A stretch of DNA of 64,000 nt from Drosophila persimilis (taxonomy: Eukaryota; Arthropoda; Insecta; Diptera; Drosophilidae), in NCBI RefSeq assembly GCF_003286085.1, contig NW_020825401.1, positions 186,001-250,000 on the forward strand, read 5' to 3'. The notes below the pieces were generated by a model. It had not been told where the DNA came from, searched no databases, and saw only the letters and a list, made by a program, of their open reading frames with translations. Position numbers and translations under genes: made by a program. Positions within the stretch are counted from its first letter, which is position 1, and every line of letters begins with the position of its first letter. Below, one piece after another: positions 1 through 10,752 of the stretch.

Positions 1-530
1 CGTTAGTGTTTCCGCAGTGGCCTTCCTCAATGGGACCAATTACGTCCATTTCGAGAATCGGTCCACCATCGCTAACAGCATGGCATTCCCATGCTTTGAC
101 CTGGGAAGGGGGCCCACGAAGTCCGCACACACCGTCGCCCACGGCTCCTCTGGCACTTGTGTTAGCATTTTGCCAGCCGCCTGCTGTTGATTGGGTTTTT
201 ATCGTATGCAGGCCTGACCTTTTCTCACATATGTCCTCACATCTCGGTGCATCCCCGACCAGTAGTACCGGCCGGCTACTCTTGCCATCGTCTTTCAACA
301 GCCTGCGTCACCCGCCTCCGGCGTGTTGTGGTTCTCTCCCATGACTCTTTCTCTTAGACCCTTTGGGACGCATAACTTACACGATGCTATCTCTTCGTCT
401 CCGGCTCGGTGCGGGAAATGCCGATATACCCTGTCTGCCTCGTCTACGTAGTCAGGATACCTCATCGGCTCGTTTCTCATCCTCTCCTTGACCTTTTTAA
501 TCCATCCGCACTCTGCCTCGGGTTCGTGTC
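1..530 (-). pseudogene. Element A integrase (partial, frameshifted)
   Basis: Minus-strand reading gives the N-terminal zinc-binding part of a retroviral-type integrase (H and C-x2-C residues around 400-200) followed by the start of the catalytic core, with the motif ADFVGPLPRSKHG near 100-60. That motif carries the first catalytic aspartate. The frame between 480 and 295 ends at a stop after AGDAGC, and the match continues in another frame (ARVAGRYYWSGM), so there is a frameshift near 295. The rest of the core lies left of the window. It would insert the element's cDNA into the genome. It is absent from the second duplication unit, which begins at 6566. Confidence 0.75.
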
Positions 531-533
531 CAG

Positions 534-1025
534 TCAGTGGTTCTCAGGCATCGCTCCGCCATTGGCTGTCGAGACAGCCGTGGCGTCCGCCACTATGTTC
601 AGCTGCACCTTCCTATATACCACTTCGAAGTCGTATTGTTGCAACTCCAGTGCCCACCTGGCGATCCTCCCTGTTGGACTTTCTATGCTGTTCAACCATT
701 TCAATGCCACATGGTCGGTGACCACCTTGAAACGGTATCCCTCCAGATAAGGCTTTAGCTTTCTTATGGCCCATACAATGGCCAGGCATTCTTTTTCCGT
801 CGCCGAATAGTTCTTCTCTGCACTATTCAGAGTTCTACTGCCGTAAGAGATGACCTTTTCGCCCTTCTGCGTCTCTTGTCTTAGGATCGCCCCAGTCCGA
901 AGTCGCTGGCGTCCGTCTGGAGCACAAACTTCTTTGAAAAATCCGGGCATGCTAACACCAGATCCGCTGTCAGCTGACTCCTTACGTCCTCGAACGGTTG
1001 CTGCTGTTCCGGCGTCCATTCCCAT
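534..1025 (-). pseudogene. Element A RNase H domain
   Basis: The conceptual product contains VISYGSRTLNSAEKNYSATE, then ECLAIVWAIRKLKPYLEG and FKVVTDHVALKWL. These are the hallmark RNase H motifs of Ty3/gypsy Pol. The domain degrades the RNA strand of the RNA:DNA hybrid during reverse transcription. The first 20 or so codons of the open frame are not clearly part of the domain, and the link to the upstream RT frame (1083-1760) is broken by a frameshift around 1030-1080. An identical copy lies at 6666-7157. The plus-strand open frames over this interval are shadows. Confidence 0.8.
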
Positions 1026-1082
1026 ATCGCCTTCTTCTTCAGCAACGCACTGCAGGGGGCTGCACCAACGTGGCGAATCCGT

Positions 1083-1760
1083 TCACGAATCGTCGTGCCA
1101 GGAGGCTACGCCTAAGTATCGTCGTAGTTCCTTGACATTCGCCGGCGGCTGCAGCTCCGCAATGGCCGCCACTTTCTCGGTGCAGATCCCGTCTTCCGTT
1201 ACCAAATGCCCCAGGTATCGCAATTCTTTCCGAAAAAATTGTAATTTTTCCACGTTTAGGCGCAGGTTTGCGTTTTTCAACCGTCGAAAATCTTCCTCTA
1301 GGTTTCGTTTGTGTTCCTTCTCGTCCTCCTGGCCGATGACAATGATGTCATCCTGGTACGTAGCCGACGCGGAGTGGAGTCCAAACGGCATCACTTTCCA
1401 TTGGAACAGCCCCTTGCCGGGCACCGTGAACGCGGTGATCTTCATACTGCTTTCCTCCAATGGTATCTGCCAATACCCGTCCTTCAAGTCCAAGCTACTG
1501 ATGAACCGCGCCTCCCTGAGCTGGTCCAAAGTGTAATCAATTCTTGGCATGGGGTATGCATCCTTAATGGATTTTGCGTTTATCTGTCGGAAGTCCACGC
1601 ATAATCTCCACTTTCCTGTCTTCTTCTTGACCATCACGATGGGCGCACTGTACGAGCTCCTTGATGGCTCAATATACCCTCTTTCCAGTAGTTCGTCCAC
1701 CTGTTGGTTGATTTCGGCTTGCATCTTGGGATTCTTGGCGTTGTTTGATCGGCTGGGCAT
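1083..1760 (-). pseudogene. Element A reverse transcriptase with internal deletion
   Basis: Clear Ty3/gypsy RT: YIEPSRSSYSAPIVMVKKK, WRLCVDFRQINAKSIKDAYP, FISSLDLKDGYWQIPLEESS, KVMPFGLHSASAT, then LRLNVEKLQFF and LRYLGHLVT. The segment between HSASAT and DDIIVIG is far shorter than in intact relatives, which usually have about 20 more residues ending in YxDD. The deletion is in frame and leaves Y-Q-D-D, which looks like the catalytic box but is a join. The enzyme is almost certainly inactive. The same deletion is in the copy at 7215-7892, so it predates the tandem duplication. Confidence 0.8.
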
Positions 1761-2412
1761 CGCTCATAGTGATCGTGTGGGTGGCTATGTTCGACACTCC
1801 CTTCAATTTTCGGAAGTCCTCCAACTCGTTCGCCAGGAATTCCTCGACCGATCCCTCCTCCGCTCGCTGTCTGCCGGTCTCTGGCTCTGAGGCTTCATCA
1901 GTGGACTCTAAGACCGCCACTGACAACTTCTCTTCTAACCGCCCATTGCAGTGGCCTCTCGCAGGGATCACAACCCTGTGCCCCGCACAGGTCACCTCTG
2001 CTCCGAACGCGGCGATAAAATCCCATCCCAAGACAAGCGCATCGATCACTCCCGGCAACACGAGAAACGTGATTGGGACCCTCTTGTCTCCGAAGGCCAG
2101 CTTCACCTCGATCTGGCGATTGACTTCACGGCTGCGTCCGTCAGCCAGCCGCATCAGCTTCCTTGTTTCTTTCTCTCGCCTCTCTCCGCGTGTGTTTCGC
2201 GGGGCGTTTCCCGCTTTCTGGCAGCACTGCCAGGTCAGGGCTCCTATCTTGCTGCACCTCCAGCAGAACGTTATCGGCCGACCATTGCATGCCCGTGCCC
2301 AATGGCGGTCACTTCCGCACCGTCGGCACGCTTGGGCGGGGTTTTTCACGGGGTGCAAATAGTGCCAAATTGTAGTGAACAGTCCACGTGTCCCTGTATT
2401 ACATAACTGCAA
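1669..2412 (-). pseudogene. Element A Gag end and protease remnant
   Basis: The product has two zinc-knuckle-like clusters near residues 29-60 (CRRCGSDRHWARAC and CWRCSKIGALTWQCC), then a basic stretch. A protease-like C-terminal half follows (VPITFLVLPGVIDALVLGWDFI), and then a linker that ends in the first RT residues in another frame. The D-T/S-G-A active-site segment expected before this is not visible, so the protease seems to have lost its catalytic centre. The gag N-terminal part is missing. It overlaps the RT frame by about 90 nt. The duplicate at 7801-8544 differs by one visible substitution (Pro to Leu). Confidence 0.7.
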
Positions 2413-3082
2413 GATCAGCCAAGCTATATTGTGTGGTGAAAGTGCAAAGTGCTACCGTGGAGGTCTGCCGTGCTTTGGCGCTCTCACGCCTATTAACCCT
2501 TGATTTACCCTGGCAATGTCGGCCAAAATATCATTCTTTAATTCCTTACTATTTTTATATAATTAATATAGTTCCACAGCTACCGAAGCAGTTCATTGGG
2601 CCCAACGAGCTCGTCAAGGAAAGTGTTTGAATTTGGTAATGACCATTATTTCGTATTGAATTCAAATGTTGACGTTCGTGAATAAAAAGGCTCAGTTTTG
2701 TTATGAATTGTACTTTATATTTTTAGGTTAATGAATCTTTTGTTATTTGATGAATCTCTTGAATCTTGATTAATAGAACCATTTTGAGTTAACATGAATT
2801 TTGAATAAATAACCACGATTCTATCTAAGAACATAATGTCAATGGTACATCGAGTGTAATAATGCAGCGGTAGTTACTTTAGGGGCCATGCCAACATCGT
2901 TCCAGGCATTGCCGAAGATTGGGTGGGTATAGAGGAACTAGTGATCCCCTACACCTATGATCACTAGATTAGATACGCGACTACCGGATTCCTTCTTGCC
3001 AACTATGCCGATCGGGGATTGATTACCTTTTTTTTTTCTTTTGTTTCGACTAAAGTAGAGTCTGTGTAAGTGCACTTAATTT
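2413..3082. other. Unassigned sequence inside element A
   Basis: AT-rich sequence with no supported coding frame. It sits where the main part of gag should be, so it is either an insertion that replaced gag or strongly decayed gag. It contains a T-run near 3028-3040 and a short inverted repeat, gtgatccc...cctatgatcac, near 2940-2964. I do not recognise a family. It is repeated at 8545-9214. Confidence 0.5.
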
Positions 3083-3439
3083 TTATAATATGGCGAGCAC
3101 AAGGAAGTATAGGGATAGGAAAGACCCCGACCCCATCCAGCGAGCTGAGCTCAGAGCGCAGTATAGTGCACTAAACCCGATTCCCTTTCCTGCCGAGGCT
3201 GCAATGCCAACAATACTTAGCCAGCCGTGCCAGTACATTATAACTCCAGCTCCTCTCCGTGCTTCTCTACCCATTCCTTGAACACTCTGCGCATCTCGGA
3301 CAGCGTACCTTCCAATCAAAGCCCGCATGACTGGGCACATTGGACCAAATCCTCCTTCCTCAGCTAATGAACCCATCGTCGGCTCCTCATTTTTGCGCCC
3401 TTGAGATACAACGCTCAGTACCGCCCTTCCCAAATGCAC
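3083..3439 (-). pseudogene. Element A 5' gag remnant (tentative)
   Basis: An open minus-strand frame starts about 25 nt downstream of the primer-binding site, where gag should begin. A second frame over the same bases reads like helical gag (MRRVFKEWVEKHGEELEL near 3290-3235), which suggests decayed gag with frameshifts. No known domain is recognisable. The call rests mainly on position. Confidence 0.35.
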
Positions 3440-3462
3440 TCTGTCTTTTACTTGTCGTGAGG

Positions 3463-3478
3463 CCCACGTTGGGCGCCA
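3463..3478 (-). promoter_or_regulatory. Element A primer-binding site (tRNA-Lys)
   Basis: Minus strand reads TGGCGCCCAACGTGGG, complementary to the 3' end of Drosophila tRNA-Lys(CUU) as I remember it. It lies 2 nt from the LTR end at 3481, the usual spacing. It sets the element's orientation as minus. Duplicated at 9595-9610. Confidence 0.85.
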
Positions 3479-3480
3479 GT

Positions 3481-3666
3481 TGTAACGAACCGTTTTGTTC
3501 CGTCTGATTCAGCTAGGCTGGCTCAGCGGTCGGTGGGCTCGCCGCAACAAATTTATAGAGTTGCCCCGACGACAATTAAGAATGCACGGGTTAGGTTTTG
3601 TTAGTGATATGACAATTACACTTTATTGGTATCTTAGGGCAATCTTATGCTACTCTGCCTCCGGCG
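3481..3666 (-). repeat. Element A 5' LTR, part next to the primer-binding site
   Basis: In minus orientation it ends ...GGTTCGTTACA directly before the primer-binding site. It contains a TATAAAT and, further upstream, an AATAAA on the minus strand. It stops at CGGCG (3662-3666), where the Transib remnant begins; the rest of the LTR is inferred to be 22167-22893. Duplicated at 9613-9798. Confidence 0.7.
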
Positions 3667-4620
3667 TACAGTGGCGATTTCGACGAAAAGAGGTGGCAAA
3701 AGTCGGAGACTTTTTTAGCGCTTTGAATACAATGAATGTACGCATCTAAAGATAATTTTCCAGAGCTTTTAAAAATCAAACTTTCAAAAAATTTCGTTTA
3801 GAAGATATGAGCACTCAAAGTTTAACATTTTTTTAGTGCGCACAATTTTTTTTAACTTTTATTCAAATACTGCATCTTTCAGGTGGAAAAAAAGTAAACT
3901 GTGTAACGTATAATTCGGTTTTTGGTATCTTTTATTAGTTGCATTAATTCTTAAGACAACTTTTTAAAAATATGGTCTGTTACATAGGCAGTTGTTTAGA
4001 AAAACTTGTTTTGCCAACCATCTAAAATTTAGGCTACTTTTCAACTTTGACTGGACTTTTGAAAAATATATCCTTAAATTTTCCCGAGAATTTGTTTTTA
4101 TATGTTATAGCCTACATATTCATTCATAATCAACAACAGCGCGAAATGGAAAATTATTCTAATATTGAGTGTACCTCAGCATATGGATTCATTAGTACCT
4201 AACTTTGGAGCAGTTTTTAACTTTGACTGCACTTTAAAAAATATATCCTTAAATTTTCCAGCGATTTTTTTTGTAAATGTTCCTTGAACAATTTATTACA
4301 TACGTCTAAAAGCCCTTTCTGCGCTTCGGAGCCGTTTGGCTTCTATACTTTTACCTTTTTCTACCTTATTTCTCCCTTTACCTGTCTTTTTTACCAGGTT
4401 TTGTAACCTGCTTTTTTATATGTTAAAGGGTGGTACCTACATATGTGTATATATTGAATTAATTTTTAGCGCAGCCCTTATTTTGACTTTTAAACGATTC
4501 AGTTGCGTATAAGCCAACATTAGTGAATACAATTTTTAAAATTACAATGAATAATACAAAGTTGTTCGAGATATTTCGAAATTCAGAAATTCTTGCTATA
4601 TGATTGACCGTCCACAGGAC

Positions 4621-6153
4621 GAGCAATAGGAAGACCAACAAAAACCCTGGATAAGTGTTCAGATTACACTAGAAAGCGAAAACTTGTAGATGCAACATGT
4701 CGTATAGATACGGATCATTTATCGGAGGCACTGTCAATTAAAAATACGAACAACAAGGAAAACAAGAGGTCGCATATAGCAAAAGCTGTATCTAAGGCAA
4801 GCCCGGTGAGACTTGACAGGATAAAGAATAGCATCATCACGCCACCGAATTCACAACCGAAGTCGTATACCAATGACGAGGCTTTGGCGTTGTTTTTAGA
4901 CTTGGGAATGTTTATGGAGAAGTATTTAATATTGCGGTATTCCTTACAGCAGCATCAAGTCTATGTTCTTCCTGAATACAAACATATTAAAGATGCCAAA
5001 TTAATGGCAGGGCCGGAAGAAAACTAAGTGACGGTTGAATCAGCAGTAGTAAAACTTCAAGACCTGGTGCAACATACTACGAAATGGCTCATTAAAAGCT
5101 TACCTCACCATCAAATTGAGAGTCTGCTTCTTCTCTGTACCATGACGGCTTAAGTCGGATACATCGGAATATTGGAAAAATCCTCGACCTTCGTCTGCTC
5201 ATTATTGACGTCCTATATTATTCAAATACGCCAAGGAATCTTCGGAACTAATAAAAGAATAATCAGATTTCAAATATAAGACCGTTTGTACATAACGAAG
5301 AAACGAAGATAAATTCATTACTATGATTGATGGAAAAGTTCTTAACGAACTTACTAATACTAAATCGACCTTGAAATGCGCATTTTGCAAAAAACACAGA
5401 AGGAATCTCAAAATTTGGATGATTCCATAATTGAAGGGGAAAATATAGAATTGGCATATCCCCATTAAATGCAAGAATTAGATGTATGGAGTTTATTTTA
5501 AAGCTTGCATATACCATTCCGCGAGAGGGAAAATCTTTTGACAACAGCACGCCAGCCAACGAAATACAAAAGACTAGGAAAAAAATTATTCAAGAAAAAT
5601 TCTTAGACAAACTATCACTGAAGGTGGACTGCCCCAAACAAGGATTTGGAAACACAAACGATGGAAACTCATCACGGACATTCTTTGAGAAAAACGAAAT
5701 TACTGCAGAAAAGATTGGGTGTCATTTTAAATATTTTAAACTGCAAAGACAAAATTGCAAAAGATTGGGTGTCATTTTAAATATTTTAAACTGCAAGGAC
5801 AAAATAAATACCCGCAAGTTTGGTGAATATGCCTCGAAGACTGCAGATCTGTTACTGGAAAAATATCCTGAAAAGAAGCTAACTCCCACGCTTCAAAAAA
5901 TTCTGGCACATGGTCAAATTTTAATTGAACATCAGAGCCTACCAATTGGAGAGATGTCAGGGGAAGCCCTGGAAACAAGAAACAAAGATTACAAAAAAAA
6001 GACAGGAATATGAATACGTTCAAGACATCACGAATTAAGCAAAACCAAGACCTTTTCAACATGTTCGCAGCCTCTTCAGATCCATATATTTCATCCATTA
6101 GATATGTTATATATTCCGATATTAAATCGGAAAGTAGTTATTCTTCAGAAATG
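4621..6153 (+). pseudogene. Decayed Transib (RAG1-core-related) transposase
   Basis: Fragments in several frames follow the order of Transib-type transposases. GRPTKTLDKCSDYTRKRKL is at about 4629, DEALALFLDLGMF at 4876, MIDGKVLNELTNTKST...CAFC near 5324, and DCPKQGFGNTNDGNSSRTFF at 5626-5690. The tail has KILAHGQILIEHQSLPIGEM and EALETRNKDY at 5897-5990. Stops at 5025 and around 5440 and several frameshifts break it. The longest open piece is 5486-6013. Such enzymes cut and paste DNA through an RNase H-like DDE site; I cannot place the catalytic residues with confidence. A short C-terminal exon-like piece lies beyond element B at 21775-21863. Confidence 0.65.
5711..5810. repeat. 50-bp tandem duplication inside the transposase
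   Basis: The stretch starting aagattgggtgtcatttt at 5711 is repeated exactly 50 bp later at 5761, differing at one base. Because 50 is not a multiple of 3, the two copies are read in different frames within one open frame. Also present at 11843-11942. Confidence 0.9.
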
Positions 6154-6565
6154 TGTAGCGCTTGTAGCAGGGAATGCTGAGGTTTTTGTGGCGCCATCTA
6201 ACGCTCAGAGTGGCAGGCGAACGACAGGTCAAGGGAGAACCAAAAAGACGGTAACAGGTCAAAACGTCAGGCTATCTCTGTTGAAAATGCATCCAGGGAC
6301 CTGTTAGAGGATTTGCCGCCAGAACGTTGGCGTCCCTATCGGCTATTCCCTCGTGAAAGTCAATTGAGTCGGTTGCGTATCGGTCCGACGGAAGGGAAAA
6401 ACCAAGAATTTAGTGGAGAGAAAAACTCTAGGGAATCTAAATAGCCAAATCCAAGATTCGACTGCGAGATTCTTGGTTGAAGGCGAGTGGGCTATTCAGT
6501 CGTCAGAAGCCGTATAGCGCTGAGTCCGGTTGGGGTAAGTGCTGCGGAGGAGAAGAGAAGGGCTA
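6154..6565 (+). repeat. Element B LTR, 5' fragment (412 bp)
   Basis: Starts TGTAGCGCTTGTAGCAGGG and matches the first 412 bp of the LTRs at 12286 and 19912. It is cut off by the tandem-duplication junction, where A's pol begins. It is preceded by AATG, the same target-site bases as in front of the full copy. Confidence 0.95.
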
Positions 6566-6665
6566 TCTGCCTCGTCTACGTAGTCAGGATACCTCATCGG
6601 CTCGTTTCTCATCCTCTCCTTGACCTTTTTAATCCATCCGCACTCTGCCTCGGGTTCGTGTCCAG

Positions 6666-7157
6666 TCAGTGGTTCTCAGGCATCGCTCCGCCATTGGCTG
6701 TCGAGACAGCCGTGGCGTCCGCCACTATGTTCAGCTGCACCTTCCTATATACCACTTCGAAGTCGTATTGTTGCAACTCCAGTGCCCACCTGGCGATCCT
6801 CCCTGTTGGACTTTCTATGCTGTTCAACCATTTCAATGCCACATGGTCGGTGACCACCTTGAAACGGTATCCCTCCAGATAAGGCTTTAGCTTTCTTATG
6901 GCCCATACAATGGCCAGGCATTCTTTTTCCGTCGCCGAATAGTTCTTCTCTGCACTATTCAGAGTTCTACTGCCGTAAGAGATGACCTTTTCGCCCTTCT
7001 GCGTCTCTTGTCTTAGGATCGCCCCAGTCCGAAGTCGCTGGCGTCCGTCTGGAGCACAAACTTCTTTGAAAAATCCGGGCATGCTAACACCAGATCCGCT
7101 GTCAGCTGACTCCTTACGTCCTCGAACGGTTGCTGCTGTTCCGGCGTCCATTCCCAT
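6666..7157 (-). pseudogene. Element A RNase H domain, copy 2
   Basis: Same sequence as 534-1025, with the RNase H motifs around VTDHVALKWL. It ends 100 bp from the duplication junction, so no integrase follows. Confidence 0.8.
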
Positions 7158-7214
7158 ATCGCCTTCTTCTTCAGCAACGCACTGCAGGGGGCTGCACCAA
7201 CGTGGCGAATCCGT

Positions 7215-7892
7215 TCACGAATCGTCGTGCCAGGAGGCTACGCCTAAGTATCGTCGTAGTTCCTTGACATTCGCCGGCGGCTGCAGCTCCGCAATGGCCG
7301 CCACTTTCTCGGTGCAGATCCCGTCTTCCGTTACCAAATGCCCCAGGTATCGCAATTCTTTCCGAAAAAATTGTAATTTTTCCACGTTTAGGCGCAGGTT
7401 TGCGTTTTTCAACCGTCGAAAATCTTCCTCTAGGTTTCGTTTGTGTTCCTTCTCGTCCTCCTGGCCGATGACAATGATGTCATCCTGGTACGTAGCCGAC
7501 GCGGAGTGGAGTCCAAACGGCATCACTTTCCATTGGAACAGCCCCTTGCCGGGCACCGTGAACGCGGTGATCTTCATACTGCTTTCCTCCAATGGTATCT
7601 GCCAATACCCGTCCTTCAAGTCCAAGCTACTGATGAACCGCGCCTCCCTGAGCTGGTCCAAAGTGTAATCAATTCTTGGCATGGGGTATGCATCCTTAAT
7701 GGATTTTGCGTTTATCTGTCGGAAGTCCACGCATAATCTCCACTTTCCTGTCTTCTTCTTGACCATCACGATGGGCGCACTGTACGAGCTCCTTGATGGC
7801 TCAATATACCCTCTTTCCAGTAGTTCGTCCACCTGTTGGTTGATTTCGGCTTGCATCTTGGGATTCTTGGCGTTGTTTGATCGGCTGGGCAT
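7215..7892 (-). pseudogene. Element A reverse transcriptase, copy 2
   Basis: Same sequence as 1083-1760, with the same in-frame deletion before DDIIVIG. The shared lesion shows that the duplication copied an already dead element. Confidence 0.8.
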
Positions 7893-8544
7893 CGCTCATA
7901 GTGATCGTGTGGGTGGCTATGTTCGACACTCCCTTCAATTTTCGGAAGTCCTCCAACTCGTTCGCCAGGAATTCCTCGACCGATCCCTCCTCCGCTCGCT
8001 GTCTGCCGGTCTCTGGCTCTGAGGCTTCATCAGTGGACTCTAAGACCGCCACTGACAACTTCTCTTCTAACCGCCCATTGCAGTGGCCTCTCGCAGGGAT
8101 CACAACCCTGTGCCCCGCACAGGTCACCTCTGCTCCGAACGCGGCGATAAAATCCCATCCCAAGACAAGCGCATCGATCACTCCCGGCAACACGAGAAAC
8201 GTGATTGGGACCCTCTTGTCTCCGAAGGCCAGCTTCACCTCGATCTGGCGATTGACTTCACGGCTGCGTCCGTCAGCCAGCCGCATCAGCTTCCTTGTTT
8301 CTTTCTCTCGCCTCTCTCCGCGTGTGTTTCGCAGGGCGTTTCCCGCTTTCTGGCAGCACTGCCAGGTCAGGGCTCCTATCTTGCTGCACCTCCAGCAGAA
8401 CGTTATCGGCCGACCATTGCATGCCCGTGCCCAATGGCGGTCACTTCCGCACCGTCGGCACGCTTGGGCGGGGTTTTTCACGGGGTGCAAATAGTGCCAA
8501 ATTGTAGTGAACAGTCCACGTGTCCCTGTATTACATAACTGCAA
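7801..8544 (-). pseudogene. Element A Gag end and protease remnant, copy 2
   Basis: Same as 1669-2412 apart from one visible substitution at 8333 (A for G), which changes Pro to Leu after the zinc knuckles. The protease active-site segment is likewise missing. Confidence 0.7.
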
Positions 8545-9214
8545 GATCAGCCAAGCTATATTGTGTGGTGAAAGTGCAAAGTGCTACCGTGGAGGTCTGC
8601 CGTGCTTTGGCGCTCTCACGCCTATTAACCCTTGATTTACCCTGGCAATGTCGGCCAAAATATCATTCTTTAATTCCTTACTATTTTTATATAATTAATA
8701 TAGTTCCACAGCTACCGAAGCAGTTCATTGGGCCCAACGAGCTCGTCAAGGAAAGTGTTTGAATTTGGTAATGACCATTATTTCGTATTGAATTCAAATG
8801 TTGACGTTCGTGAATAAAAAGGCTCAGTTTTGTTATGAATTGTACTTTATATTTTTAGGTTAATGAATCTTTTGTTATTTGATGAATCTCTTGAATCTTG
8901 ATTAATAGAACCATTTTGAGTTAACATGAATTTTGAATAAATAACCACGATTCTATCTAAGAACATAATGTCAATGGTACATCGAGTGTAATAATGCAGC
9001 GGTAGTTACTTTAGGGGCCATGCCAACATCGTTCCAGGCATTGCCGAAGATTGGGTGGGTATAGAGGAACTAGTGATCCCCTACACCTATGATCACTAGA
9101 TTAGATACGCGACTACCGGATTCCTTCTTGCCAACTATGCCGATCGGGGATTGATTACCTTTTTTTTTTCTTTTGTTTCGACTAAAGTAGAGTCTGTGTA
9201 AGTGCACTTAATTT
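8545..9214. other. Unassigned sequence inside element A, copy 2
   Basis: Repeat of 2413-3082. No supported gene and no recognised family. Confidence 0.5.
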
Positions 9215-9571
9215 TTATAATATGGCGAGCACAAGGAAGTATAGGGATAGGAAAGACCCCGACCCCATCCAGCGAGCTGAGCTCAGAGCGCAGTATAGTG
9301 CACTAAACCCGATTCCCTTTCCTGCCGAGGCTGCAATGCCAACAATACTTAGCCAGCCGTGCCAGTACATTATAACTCCAGCTCCTCTCCGTGCTTCTCT
9401 ACCCATTCCTTGAACACTCTGCGCATCTCGGACAGCGTACCTTCCAATCAAAGCCCGCATGACTGGGCACATTGGACCAAATCCTCCTTCCTCAGCTAAT
9501 GAACCCATCGTCGGCTCCTCATTTTTGCGCCCTTGAGATACAACGCTCAGTACCGCCCTTCCCAAATGCAC
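9215..9571 (-). pseudogene. Element A 5' gag remnant, copy 2 (tentative)
   Basis: Repeat of 3083-3439. Its position just downstream of the primer-binding site is the main reason for calling it gag. Confidence 0.35.
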
Positions 9572-9594
9572 TCTGTCTTTTACTTGTCGTGAGG

Positions 9595-9610
9595 CCCACG
9601 TTGGGCGCCA
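9595..9610 (-). promoter_or_regulatory. Element A primer-binding site (tRNA-Lys), copy 2
   Basis: TGGCGCCCAACGTGGG on the minus strand, 2 nt from the LTR end at 9613. Confidence 0.85.
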
Positions 9611-9612
9611 GT

Positions 9613-9798
9613 TGTAACGAACCGTTTTGTTCCGTCTGATTCAGCTAGGCTGGCTCAGCGGTCGGTGGGCTCGCCGCAACAAATTTATAGAGTTGCCCCG
9701 ACGACAATTAAGAATGCACGGGTTAGGTTTTGTTAGTGATATGACAATTACACTTTATTGGTATCTTAGGGCAATCTTATGCTACTCTGCCTCCGGCG
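9613..9798 (-). repeat. Element A 5' LTR part, copy 2
   Basis: Repeat of 3481-3666. It ends at CGGCG (9794-9798), the left target-site copy of the Transib insertion. The LTR resumes at 22167. Confidence 0.7.
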
Positions 9799-10752
9799 TA
9801 CAGTGGCGATTTCGACGAAAAGAGGTGGCAAAAGTCGGAGACTTTTTTAGCGCTTTGAATACAATGAATGTACGCATCTAAAGATAATTTTCCAGAGCTT
9901 TTAAAAATCAAACTTTCAAAAAATTTCGTTTAGAAGATATGAGCACTCAAAGTTTAACATTTTTTTAGTGCGCACAATTTTTTTTAACTTTTATTCAAAT
10001 ACTGCATCTTTCAGGTGGAAAAAAAGTAAACTGTGTAACGTATAATTCGGTTTTTGGTATCTTTTATTAGTTGCATTAATTCTTAAGACAACTTTTTAAA
10101 AATATGGTCTGTTACATAGGCAGTTGTTTAGAAAAACTTGTTTTGCCAACCATCTAAAATTTAGGCTACTTTTCAACTTTGACTGGACTTTTGAAAAATA
10201 TATCCTTAAATTTTCCCGAGAATTTGTTTTTATATGTTATAGCCTACATATTCATTCATAATCAACAACAGCGCGAAATGGAAAATTATTCTAATATTGA
10301 GTGTACCTCAGCATATGGATTCATTAGTACCTAACTTTGGAGCAGTTTTTAACTTTGACTGCACTTTAAAAAATATATCCTTAAATTTTCCAGCGATTTT
10401 TTTTGTAAATGTTCCTTGAACAATTTATTACATACGTCTAAAAGCCCTTTCTGCGCTTCGGAGCCGTTTGGCTTCTATACTTTTACCTTTTTCTACCTTA
10501 TTTCTCCCTTTACCTGTCTTTTTTACCAGGTTTTGTAACCTGCTTTTTTATATGTTAAAGGGTGGTACCTACATATGTGTATATATTGAATTAATTTTTA
10601 GCGCAGCCCTTATTTTGACTTTTAAACGATTCAGTTGCGTATAAGCCAACATTAGTGAATACAATTTTTAAAATTACAATGAATAATACAAAGTTGTTCG
10701 AGATATTTCGAAATTCAGAAATTCTTGCTATATGATTGACCGTCCACAGGAC

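Larger units (their letters stand above)
1..3666 (-). mobile_element. Element A: defective Ty3/gypsy LTR retrotransposon (5' side and pol)
   Basis: Read on the minus strand the order is LTR end, tRNA-Lys primer-binding site, gag and protease remnants, reverse transcriptase, RNase H, integrase. The integrase runs off the window at base 1. Protease, RT and gag all carry deletions or frameshifts, so it cannot be autonomous. The domain order and the RT and RNase H wording are Ty3/gypsy. The family name is not certain; an Osvaldo/Ulysses-like relative is my guess. Its 5' LTR resumes at 22167-22893 beyond the nested Transib and B elements. Confidence 0.85.
3667..6153 (+). mobile_element. Transib-like DNA transposon remnant (unit 1 copy, 3' truncated)
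   Basis: Begins with tACAGTGGCGATTTCG, one base off the CACAGTG heptamer shared by Transib ends and RAG recombination signals. About 950 bp of AT-rich non-coding sequence follows, then a decayed transposase. In this duplication unit it is cut by B's LTR fragment at 6154. The other copy (9799-12285) continues beyond element B to its right end at 22166. The family call rests on transposase wording, the heptamer-like ends and the GC-rich 5-bp target duplication. Confidence 0.65.
434..6565. repeat. 6132-bp direct tandem duplication, unit 1
   Basis: This block recurs head to tail at 6566-12697 with a constant offset of 6132. It carries the A-element pol and gag remnants, part of A's LTR, most of the Transib remnant and the first 412 bp of B's LTR. 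By eye the two units are almost identical; the one difference I noted is G at 2201 against A at 8333. The right edge falls inside B's LTR, and A's pol starts again directly after it. Confidence 0.95.
6566..9798 (-). mobile_element. Element A, duplicated copy
   Basis: Second copy of A from RNase H to the partial LTR. It lacks the integrase present at 1-433. Gene content and lesions are the same as in unit 1. Confidence 0.9.

Noticed and set aside
6-344. Plus-strand 112-codon frame at the window start
   Set aside because: Antisense to the A integrase, whose motifs are clear on the minus strand.
850-1536. 228-codon plus-strand open frame
   Set aside because: It is the antisense shadow of the element A reverse transcriptase, Ser/Arg-rich and without any domain. 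The same applies to the plus-strand frames at 1745-2406 and their copies in the second unit.
3481-3670. A short, complete 190-bp LTR for element A ending at ...GTACA
   Set aside because: It has TG...CA ends, but 3667 also starts a CACAGTG-like terminal repeat with matching CGGCG/CGGCA flanks at 3662 and 22167. A split longer LTR explains more.
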